DNA of 64,000 nt, taken from contig JADWQD010000007.1 in NCBI GenBank assembly GCA_016110215.1, positions 434,001 to 498,000 of the forward strand. The letters run 5' to 3'. This DNA is from Capronia americana (lineage: Eukaryota; Ascomycota; Eurotiomycetes; Chaetothyriales; Herpotrichiellaceae). The position numbers were made by a program, and so were the translations under genes. The notes below the pieces were generated by a model that worked only from the letters and a program-made list of their open reading frames with translations, ran no database searches and had not been told where the DNA came from. Positions 23,792-34,007 of the stretch are shown in pieces. Position 1 is the first letter of the stretch, and every line of letters begins with the position of its first letter.

Positions 23792-25599
23792 CAGTTTTTG
23801 GCGGAATCCAGTACCCACTCGCCATTATTATTGCTTCGACTTCTACTGCTTTGTTTAGTACACGATGAGCGAGGTGGGTCAGCTCTTACCTATCAGTCCT
23901 CTTCATACCACGCATATATGGCTCTGCAACATCTGTATATGGCTTGGAACTACGAGTCACGGCGAATAATATGCAAGAAGAACGAGCGCAGTAGTCTTCC
24001 GAGATTGTTGCCCAACTATGCTGTTTAAGGAAAAAGCGGCCATCGTAGTAGTAAGACATATTGGGTGCACTATAAATGACTTGGAAAGGCTGGAACAGCT
24101 CACTCGGAAATTTCTACTCGGAAATTTCTACAACAATGAAACCCTGGCGTGTTTAATTATTGGCTTTGTGTGACTGTGTTTCATTCGAGGTACTCGATAT
24201 ACTGTGTATAGATCCGCTCCCAGCGTGGCAGGCGTCTCTCGAAGCATTAAAGGGTGGTACCAGGACACATCTATCGCTGAAAGCCCCAAGTAAGTCTAGG
24301 CCTCGAGGCCATTCGCAAGACAGCACTGTTAGTCAGACCCAGAATGCAGATCAAGGGAATTTATAGGGGCCAGTGCCGAAACTATAGGCGGGAGACGCCG
24401 GAGAAAGCGGAGAGTAAGTACTCGTACATCTGCAAAAGAGATGCATCTCGAGCTACAGCGTGAGCTCCATCTCAAAAGGACCAACTGGGACGGATCGGTA
24501 CAGGGATCCAATGGCATGCGGGGACAACCGGTGTACCGTGGAGGGAGCCGTGCTAGATTTTAAATATCGTAGATGGGGAACATACCGCAAGCGAAGGAAG
24601 ACAATACTATGTGCAAGAGGGTCACCAACATCTTCAAACGGATCCCATCGTCTAAAGTTGCCCAACGTTGAAGGGTGAGCCGAAGGTGAGGAATGTGGCG
24701 CGTGGCTGATGGGGTCACGAGCGGACGATGGGTGACAGCCTAATTACTGATTGGAGCGCTATTTTCATCAGCTCCCCTCGGGCCTCTTTCAGAAGTCGAT
24801 GTTCTGGCCCCAATAGCATCACTCAGCCGCTTGGTCTGGTCTTCCCCATCCCACTACTTCGGGCAGACAGGTGCTGAAAATAGAGCTTAGCGGTTGCGGA
24901 TGTGCAATCGAGGCCAGCTTGTGCCTGATCACATTCTGTCGCTCGTCAAAGAGAAGCGCCGACGGCTCAAGCTAAGGATCCCACCAGCCCTATCCCTCCT
25001 CGTACCTACCCCAGCTGCCCAGCTCGCTCGAGCCCAACAATCCAGCCGCGACTCGTTTTCTCTCCGCTGCGTCCTCCGGCTTGAACCGTGCGCCCGCGAG
25101 GACGGCAACTCCGTTGATGCCCCAGGCCAGAACTGGCTACAAGTCACAATGCTCGAGATTTGCCATGATGGATTTTCTTAGCTGGGCAGTGGCGGCAAAA
25201 ATGGATACACGATCTCACATCGTGGCTTCTTTGACCAGATGACGCGGTGGGTACGCAGCGTTCATGTCTCTTTTAAACGCCTTCAGCTTGACTGAGTCAA
25301 CGGTTCTTTCACAGCTGCCTGTACACCTGCTTGATCCTTATGTGATGCCTTGATTACGGCTTCGCCATTGTCCGGTGCCGCTTCGTCGTCGTCATTCTCC
25401 ATACTAATACTGGTGCCCTCCCGGCCTATTTGGAGACGCCCTCACCCCTTCGCGTGCTTACGTGCCACCCCCAGAAGTCCTTGTTCTCGAACAGCTCTTC
25501 TCGCTTATGTGCTTGAGATCCGCTTAGCTCGGGCATAAGTACGGACAGGACACCTATACGACGGGATTTGGGAGTGCAAAAGATCAATTGCTTGATCTG
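23792..25599. other. Intergenic region, 1.8 kb
   Basis: No gene supported. A 14-base direct repeat (ctcggaaatttcta, twice in tandem) lies at about 24103-24131. The remaining open frames are short and featureless. This is the spacer between the accessory block and the conserved block. Confidence 0.5.
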
Positions 25600-25635
25600 A
25601 TGAGTGGACCTTCAGATTGCACTCCGGACACCAAA

Positions 25636-26637
25636 ATGTTGGCAATATCCACCGCGCCGCCTTTACCTCACCTTCTTTATCAACATGATCCAATAACCTC
25701 ATTATCAATGCTCCCTCCACAAAATATCCAGCGTCTGGAGCCTTTGTCGCCGACGAAGAAACCGAAGTTGTCGCTGAACACATCCGATCTTGTGCCGACC
25801 TTCCATGGCACAGTCAGCCAGCAACCTGGCATCACGACGAACACCACTACAACCCCCACCACATTAAACACGTTTAACAACACATTTGATCTCACATATC
25901 GACCATCACCGGTGTCTACATCACCAGGAACCCAGTCTCAGTGGAAACCAACTGTCCATCCGCCGTCACCTATCACAAGGATATCCAATCAACCCTACAA
26001 TCTGAATCTGCCGTTTGGAGTCCATCCCATCTTGAAGAACAGTCCCCTTTCTGGAGATATTCGCCGTCCCTCGATCAGCGCCAGTCCGCGAGTACCTGGG
26101 CGAAGAGTGTTCTTTCCGGCACCGAAGAAAGTCACGTTTCGAACACAGCTGGAGGACGAAATTGTCACGAGGCAATACACTTTGCGCAACGTTGATTTGA
26201 GCTCCTCGGAAGATGAATCAACCACGTCCGAGGTAAACGATCAAAGCAGTTCTTCGAATGATGAAACAGAGGTTGACGGCGGCGAACCGAAGATTCGGGT
26301 AGACGAGGTCTCAGTACGAGGGAGGACGAAACGGAAGTCTGTGGCGATATCTCCCTCTCCTGCGACCGAGGTTGGCCGCGGCCGAGAAGAAAGGTCACGG
26401 AGTAATTCAAGTCGCAGGTCGAAAAAGAAGCGAAGGAGATGGGAATGGACCATAAAGCCCACGGATTCCGAGAATGTCCACGAGTCCGTACCAGTGGAGG
26501 AGTCGGAAGACGTCGAAGAAGACCAGGTGTACACAGGCGTTGAACGAACAACATATCCTGTTATCAACGAAACGGGAAAGTCTGGAGACGTTGATGAGGA
26601 TGCGAGTGCCGCGCTGGCGGGAGCTCAGCCTGTTTGA
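25636..26637 (+). CDS. Conserved ascomycete protein with a PP1-docking-type motif
   Basis: Uninterrupted frame. The ATG at 25636 has a good context (ccaaaATG); an in-frame ATG at 25600 would add 12 residues. From 25636 the product is 333 aa. The protein is mostly disordered: a Pro/Thr/Asn-rich N-terminus, then a conserved core with HPILKNSPL and RRVFFPAPKKVTFRTQLEDEIVT. This is followed by Ser/Glu-rich acidic stretches and a basic RRSKKKRRRWEW segment that could be a nuclear signal. KKVTF fits the RVxF consensus used by regulatory subunits to dock protein phosphatase 1. The family is conserved in filamentous fungi but I know no function for it. Confidence 0.7.
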   Translation: MLAISTAPPLPHLLYQHDPITSLSMLPPQNIQRLEPLSPTKKPKLSLNTSDLVPTFHGTVSQQPGITTNTTTTPTTLNTFNNTFDLTYRPSPVSTSPGTQSQWKPTVHPPSPITRISNQPYNLNLPFGVHPILKNSPLSGDIRRPSISASPRVPGRRVFFPAPKKVTFRTQLEDEIVTRQYTLRNVDLSSSEDESTTSEVNDQSSSSNDETEVDGGEPKIRVDEVSVRGRTKRKSVAISPSPATEVGRGREERSRSNSSRRSKKKRRRWEWTIKPTDSENVHESVPVEESEDVEEDQVYTGVERTTYPVINETGKSGDVDEDASAALAGAQPV

Positions 26638-26915
26638 TGATGAATGAAGATTTACATTTATGAAATGACTCCAGAAGCATTCCTCCAGGAGTATGCATAT
26701 CCTAATAATAATAAGACGGCTCTTCGGCGAATATCACCTACTGTAGTTGATTCGACAACTCGCAGAAAATGCCTAGAAATCGTGTTCCCACCTAACCTAT
26801 TCGTTCGGCCGCGATCCCCGATGCTCCGTTCCCCAATTTTGTTCTTTGGGCTTTCCCCGGTCTACACACTGGTTGTCGACATATCTAACCTGCCAGCTTC
26901 ACTTTGCCGGGTGTC

Positions 26916-28223
26916 ATGGACCGATCCCTCAAATGCTTTACGAATTGTCTCCTCTGCGTCTCGGGCGAATTAGTGGCCCAGGACATTTACTTCAGTACCG
27001 AGCAAGGCACCATCACTCCGAACTACTACTACAGACAAGAAGGAGTCGAGCGAATAGATCTGAATGGTAAAATAGTCTCACCGGGTTTCCTGGATTTGCA
27101 AACCAATGGCATGAAAGGCGTGCATTTCACTCATCTAGGACAAGACGATGGCTTCGAAAACGACGACCGGAAGTTGCAGGAGGTCAGTGAGATGGAGGCC
27201 AGGCACGGAGTGACGGGCTGGTGGGCAACTGTACCGACGGTTGACAAGCATCGGTGGAAACAGGTACATAGGCATTGACGCTCCCATCCGTCCTTCCATT
27301 TGCCCTACCCTTCCGCAGGGCTTTCGCTGACAGCATATTCTCAGGTAGTGCCGGTTTTGAAACCACGGACGTTCGCTTCAGGGGCAGACCTGCTCGGCGC
27401 ACACGTGGAGGGGCCGTACATCAATGCGTCGAAGAGAGGAGCACATAACGCTTCCTATCTGGTCGAGCCGACTCAAATCTCCCCGTCCGAGCTGTATGGA
27501 GAGCGCAGCCTCCAAGAAGCGGTCAAACTGATCACGCTGGCGCCCGAGTTGCCTGGAGCGACGGCACTCATCGGCCAGCTACAGGAAGAATATCCTCACG
27601 TCGTCATCTCGCTAGGTCATTCTACGGCCACATACGAAGAAGGAATTGCTGCTCTGCAGCTCGGCGCTCGAGCTCTTACTCACGTCTTCAACGCAATGAA
27701 TCCTCTAAATCACCGCCACCCTGGCCTCGCGGGACTGATGTGCACGGGCCAGTGTTATTACTCCGTCATTCCGGATGGCGTCCACTTGCATCCTTCCGTG
27801 GTGACCCTTTGCATGCGTACCGACCCAAGGAAATGCGTCTTCATCACAGATAGCATCGAACTCGCGGGACTTCCTGACGGGCTGCACCCCGGGCACGGGC
27901 AGATCCCACAACGGCAACTGAAGCAAGGCAACCGGGTCACCATTGAGGGCACCGATACGTTGATTGGGAGCTGCTGTACGTTGGACGAATGCGTGCGCAA
28001 TGCCGTTGCATTCACCGGCTGCAATCTGGCCGAGGCCGTGCAATGTGTCACAGAGAACATTGCCGATCTTATGGGCGAGGGGAAGAGGGGAAAGCTCGAA
28101 CCTGGAAGGAGAGCGGATTTCGCCATCTTGGACAGCGAGGGAAATGTCTTGGAGACGTGGATCAGCGGTAATAAGATCTGGGAGAGCTCAGATGTCAATG
28201 TACACAGTGAGAAGACAGACTGA
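26916..28223 (+). CDS. N-acetylglucosamine-6-phosphate deacetylase
   Basis: Two exons, 26916-27263 and 27345-28223 (81-nt intron), giving 408 aa. The enzyme removes acetate from GlcNAc-6-phosphate, producing glucosamine-6-phosphate, in cytosolic amino-sugar catabolism. Seen signatures are SPGFLDLQTNG (substrate/metal entry), GAHVEGPY (metal-binding Glu), LGHSTA (metal-binding His), THVFNAMNPL, DGVHLHP and FITDSIELAG with the catalytic Asp. The length is normal for NagA/Dac1. Unlike the NAG clusters of some yeasts, no deaminase or GlcNAc kinase is adjacent. The start at 26916 (MDRSLKCFTNC) is the first ATG matching the family N-terminus. Confidence 0.93.
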
Positions 28224-28847
28224 GCACCCTTGAGCACAGCATGATATAAGAGTGAAAGACAACATTCGACAGGATCGAGATTACCACAGCCAATGGGGCC
28301 GATCGTCAGCCCAGGGAAGCCTCAATGGCGCCCGCGGCTGGCCTCGGTGTCCTGTTAAGGAAGCTTATCAGCCACTCTCGGCTACGTACTGCTAGCTTGC
28401 TGCAGCTGGCCATGATTTTCGGCGAGCCGATTGCGTTGACGGTGCCGAATCTTGATCGTCGGCTACGCGACTCGATTCGCCTAAACAGCCCACCACGCCC
28501 ATCCTGACGCGTTCCTTGGGCATTTCCGGCTTGGAGCAAGCCACAAGCGTCTGTGGTGGCCCGGGAGCCCACTCCACTCCGGGCATCAGCTTCACGTCGA
28601 GAGCACAGTTACGTCACAAGGATATGGGATAGACATCACAGATGAGAAATTGCGGATGCCAGCCAAGTTTGAAAAGCAGTCTTGCCAGGATTGCACTCGT
28701 CGTGCTTTACTCTCTTTCATCCTCCTCTTTTTCTTCGTGATCGAGTGCTTCACATTGACTTGTACTGGCTCGTTTGCGGCGACTGGAGTCCCCTTGATCG
28801 TACTTTCACGTTGGCTTCCTCCCTTGGTGCCAGGTTTGCAGGCCACG
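28224..28847. other. Intergenic region, 624 bases
   Basis: Contains the 3' end of the deacetylase gene and the leader of the Mug190-like gene. The frame of the next gene is open upstream to an ATG at 28656, whose extra residues form a hydrophobic stretch. Confidence 0.5.
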
Positions 28848-31800
28848 ATGGCTGCTCAGCAGCAGAAGAGTGGCAAGCCATGGAGCGGCACGAATCGGAT
28901 ACCTAACATCAAGGAGTTCGTCGAACGCCTCGACAGGGATAAAGCAGGACGGTAAGTTCCTCCTTCTCCTACGGCTCTATCATTGCCAGAGGTGTCACCG
29001 TAGTCGTTCTGTAAACCACGGTGCAGGCTAACAGATACTTGCAGAGACAAAGACCTCGATGCACAGAATCAGGGCAACACGACGCAGAAATACGCCTCGG
29101 AAGTTCAGCCGCACAAGAATGAACCGCCAAAGAAAGAAGGGAAGACGGTGACCGACCCGGTCACTGGCAACCAAGTGGTCATTGCCGACGTCGGCAAGGA
29201 ATACATTGCCCGGGCAGACAACCCACAGGTAAGATGTCCCCCCACCGTCCCATCTCGACCTCTTCCTCGCCTAACACCATGGCAGCTGTCTGTACCGAAC
29301 CAGAATCTCGGCAAGCCCACAACGGTTGGCACAGATCCTTCCCAGAAGAACCCCGAATACAAGGAGAAGCAAGATATCACCGCACCCCCAGACCCCATTG
29401 CAGAAGGCAGCACTTCAGATGTGCCAATCCATGGCGAGAAGACTAATATTCTCTTCCATCCCACTCCCTCGGTCAGCTACGAGCCCATGTTCGAAGTTCT
29501 CGAGAAGCGAGCAGGCGCTCTCTGTATCGCGATACTCCTTTCTGTCATCATTTTCGGCAAGATGTTCGGTGGCTCGCTCAAAGGATTGATCCCGCTTGGC
29601 ATGTGCCTCGCCTCGGGAATATGGCTCTGGATGAAGGAGGTCATCAGAAGCGGCAGGGAGGTGGAATGGAGCAGTGAGCAGAGCAGAGGGGAGACAGTAA
29701 GTTCTCTCCACTTGGATTCATCCTGCGAGACACTAACGTATCCAGGCTGTGGCCAACCTCCTCCCAGAATCGGTGGAATGGATGAACACCTTCCTGAGTA
29801 TCGTTTGGGGATTGATCAACCCTGACATGTTTGCCGCGGTGGCAGACACCCTCGAAGATGTCATGCAAGCGTCCGTCCCAGGTGTCATCAACAACGTTCG
29901 AGTTGCCGAGATTGACCAAGGAAGCAATCCGATTCGAATCCTCAGCTTACGAGCACTTCCCGACTCAAGGATGCAAGACCTCAAGCAGAGTATCCATGAA
30001 GAGAACAAAAAGACCAAAGACCCGCAGGAAGCGGCTGCGGATGAAGAAGGCGGCGACTACTACAATCTGGAGATTTCCTTCGCGTATCATGCCAAACCCA
30101 CTGGTGCCTCTGCTTCTTCAAGAGCGAGGAACATGCACATGAATCTTGTCTTCTACCTGGGCATCAAAGGTCTGGTCGGAGTTCCCCTCCCAATCTTTGT
30201 CGAGCTACAGGAGTTGGTTGGGACTGTCCGCCTACGACTGCAGATGACCCCGGAGCCACCATTTGCGAAGAGTCTCACCTTCACATTGATGGGCGTACCT
30301 CATGTCCAAGCAGGCTGTATTCCAATGGTCCAGAAAGGGGTGAACATCCTCAACTTGCCCCTGATCTCGAACTTTGTCAACTATGCAATTGGTGCCGCTG
30401 CCAGCATGTATGTCGCCCCCAAGTCAATGCAGCTTGACTTGAAGTCCATGTTGCAAGGCGACGACATAACCAAGGACACTCAGGCGATTGGAGTGATGTG
30501 GATTCGGATTCATCGTGCCATCGGACTCAGCAAACAGGATCGACGTGGCAGCAAGTATGGTGGAAGTGACCCTTATATCAACTTGTCCTTCTCCAAGTAT
30601 GGCAAGCCGATGTACTGCACTCGTGTCATCACCGACGACCTCAATCCTGTTTGGGAGGAGACTGCCGCCCTTCTCGTCACACCTGAACTCATCAAAGCTG
30701 ATGAACAGCTCAGTGTCGAGCTGTGGGACTCGGATCGCAACTCAGCCGATGACATGGTCGGTAAGGTTGAGCTGTCGATTCAGAAAATGATACAACATCC
30801 TGGCAAGATGTACCCTCAGATTTCGAAACTTGCGGGCACTCAACAGGGAACGGAAATGCCAGGTGAGCTGCACTGGGAAGTCGGCTACTTTGGTAAACCC
30901 AAGTTCCGCCCTGCTCTGCGCACTGATGGTAAGGACAAGAGTCTGCCGGAGAACCTCAAGAACGATGAGAAGTTCCAAGACGAGAAGGGTACGATCGACA
31001 CTGAGGATTCAGATGCTGTGGCTCATACTCCGCCTGATCCCTTGTGGCCAAGCGGCATCTGCAGTGTCATTGTCCACCAAATTGTCAACCTGGAACTTGA
31101 GAACATCAAAGGCAGCAACGGAAACCGGAAGGGCAGAGAATTCGAGCCGGCCAAGCCATATGGTGAAAGCACTGATGAGGAGTCTAATAGTAAGTCGTTT
31201 GCTGATTTTCGTGCAGGATTTGTGCTGACCCCTTGATAGAACTCCCAACCTCTTATTGCACCATCTTGTTCAATGACACCCTGGTCTATCGCACTCGAGC
31301 CAAGGCTGTTAGCAGCAAGCCGATCTTCAATGCCGGGACGGAGCGATTCATGCGAGACTGGAGATCTGGAATTGTCACAGTCACGGTCCGTGATCAACGC
31401 AACCGCGAACATGATCCAATCTTGGGCGTGGTACCTCTTCGATTGTCCGATATCCTCACCACAAGCTCCCAAGTGACGAGATGGTATCCTCTCGACGGAG
31501 GCATTGGCTTTGGCCGGATCAGGATCTCGCTCCTGTTCCGGAGCGTGGAGACTCGCCTGCCACCTAACATGCTTGGCTGGGATGTTGGCACCTTCGAATT
31601 TATTTCCGACAGGATCGTGGCTACGGGCTGGACCTCAAACACCAAGCTCAAGCTCAGAACCGGTGGAAGTACCGGGAAAATCCCCCGCACGCACTGTCAC
31701 AGTAACGAAGCAGGGGATGGTGTGTATTTCGACGTCTCCACAGAGGCCAACAACCATGTCCGGTTGCCCGTCAAGTATCGATACCGCTCACCAGTCATCT

Positions 31801-32819
31801 TCGAATTCCACGTCACCGGCAAGCGTGGGGCGGCGGCCTATGCATCCATCTGGCTCCAGAACTTCGTCGACAACGAAGAAACAGCGATCGACATCCCTAT
31901 CTGGACAACCAAGAATGGCAGTAGACTCGTTCAAAACTATGTCACCGAAGAAAATGCTAAGGCGTTCATCGACACAGGTTTGGAGGACTTGCAGGAGGTC
32001 GGACGACTGCAGTTCCGAGGCCGCTTCAAAGCCGGCATGGATGAATCCCACCGAGAGTACATTGTGGACAACGATACTCGCGAGACATACGAAACATTCG
32101 AGGCATGCTTGACCGAGGGTGTGCGCCAGCGAGTCGTCGAGGCTTCAGTGCCCGATAATATTCTAGAACTTCACGAGGCATCTTTACAGCAAGGTCGCGA
32201 TATCCTGAACAAAGAGCTCTCGGAGAGGGAGAAGCGCAAGTGGAAGACTAAGTCTGGCGAAGACTGGTCCGGAGCCTTCGGCCATGACCCGAGAGCATAC
32301 ACGAACAAGAAACATGAAAAGATTGCCGAGCCGGGGAAGGATGAGCCACCTCATGACCCGTTCAACCCATCAGACGACGACGACGATGACGACGAGCCTA
32401 TTGATGACGACTCGTCGGAAGACTTGGGCATCACCGATGCCACCAATGTCCAGGAGGGACAGTTCAGGAAGGACTCCAAGGATGTCCATGGGCTGGATGG
32501 AAACCGTGACGACACCAACGGATATTCAAATGGGCGACCAAGTGCAGAGACCACTGGGACAGCTGATACTGACTACACGACCATGACAGAGACATCGACA
32601 AACTCGGTGCAGCCTGTGCAGAAGCGAGACAGCACGTTTGACAAGAAAGCTGGCAAGCGGTCCGAAGAGCGCAAACACCGAGGTCTGTCGCAGTGGAGGC
32701 CAGCAAGGAATGTCAAATTTGCCACAGACGAGGCAAAGATTGGAATGAGCAAACTCAAGAAGAAGATGGGCATGGGTGGGCTTAATGGCAGAGAGCCTGG
32801 TGTTGAGTCCGAGGCTTGA
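28848..32819 (+). CDS. Mug190-like SMP/C2-domain lipid-transfer-type protein
   Basis: Five exons: 28848-28951, 29045-29228, 29286-29696, 29746-31189 and 31240-32819, giving 1,240 aa. Intron 2 (57 nt) is in frame and invisible to ORF calling. Order: a disordered N-terminus; a hydrophobic hairpin at about residues 170-215; an SMP-like lipid-binding domain (residues about 220-430, beginning ANLLPESVEWMN); a C2 domain at about 480-610 (GGSDPYINLSF, LNPVWEE, ELWDSD); and a second, split C2 domain from about 670. A long acidic and basic tail follows. This is the plan of tricalbin/E-Syt relatives such as S. pombe Mug190, which tether membranes and move lipids at ER contact sites. The start could instead be 28656, which would add a hydrophobic N-terminus. 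Confidence 0.85.
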
Positions 32820-34007
32820 AGAGGTGCCCGTCCGGTATCAGTATTTCAGCTTTTATGACTCTTTCGAAGGGAAAAGAAAGGGCGTACGAAGGCTGTTTCC
32901 TGTAACTGTAATCTTCAGATAGCATGCCTCGCTGAATGCAGGTGGAAAATTGAAGTACTTTCAACTCGTCATGGGCGATGTGTCAGAAATGTTTGAGGCT
33001 GTTCGAGGAAAAGGCTGCGACACAGCCGTTCAGTTACCGCCCCTGTGACAACCACAAACGGGGTGCCGAGCGCGGAGCTTGTGAGACGGGCATATACCGA
33101 CCACTGCTTCAGCAATGAAATGCACAATTGTCAGGTACCGCGTAAAGGGCTTGGGAGTCTTGGGAGCTGACATCGCTAGCCAAGATTGTCTTGGGATCAC
33201 CTAGGTTTGCGCGTCACGCGGGCAGTCAGCGAACAGTGATATGGTCATCGAAGGTTTGTCCTCGCCGCCATGGGAGATTTGAAAACAAAGGCGTTGGGAT
33301 CCGTGATGATGTGGCAGTTACTGTAGCTGGTGGGCTCTCCTCACTTGTACTGTGTACCATTACTACCCTTGGAGACTGCTTCGTATTGAGGCTGCGATGC
33401 TGGTTGCCTGAGAGTGTGCATGCGCTTAACTTAGCGGCCGGAGTTTTGGCTAACCGGGCAGTGATAGCCCAGCAGTGCTTGGCGTACTCGTAATGCACGG
33501 CCCATCGCTGGAGGAAGCCGGTCACTGGTTCGTCGAGGTGGCTGCGCCCTCCACAACGCTGCGCCCGTCGCCCGTTGCCCGCCTTCTCCCTGAAGAACTT
33601 CTATCGTTAGCATCACTGAGCAGACTGCAACCTCGTCCGTCCTTGCCGTCTGGGCACAACGACTTTCACAGAACACAATACATTCGCTGACTCTCTATCT
33701 CTCCTTCTCTTCATCCTTCTCTGGACATCAATCACTAATCAGTGCTTCTTCCCTTCGCTGAGAAGAGTAGTGTTACCACTAATTGGGCTGCGCATTGGAT
33801 CTTGATTCCCAGCCGCTCACGACAGCAGACGTCGACAGCAAGTCAGCAGTCTGCTATTCCCCGGGAGCCTGTATACATATCCTACCCTCGGGCAAACGTT
33901 CGCTCTGCGGAAAACGTCCTCGACGACTTCTTTGTCCTCCAATGCAAACGGTATCGAGGGTATAAGCTACCGACGACCCCATCTTCAGCCTCACGGCTCA
34001 GCGCACG
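32820..34007. other. Intergenic region, 1.19 kb
   Basis: No supported gene. Short overlapping open frames on both strands have no domain features. The 3' half is pyrimidine-rich close to 33700, typical of a fungal promoter and leader. Confidence 0.5.

Noticed and set aside
24103..24131. Two tandem ctcggaaatttcta units as a possible CRISPR or regulatory array
   Set aside because: Only two copies with no spacers; CRISPR is not expected in a fungal nuclear genome. Kept only as a note on the spacer.
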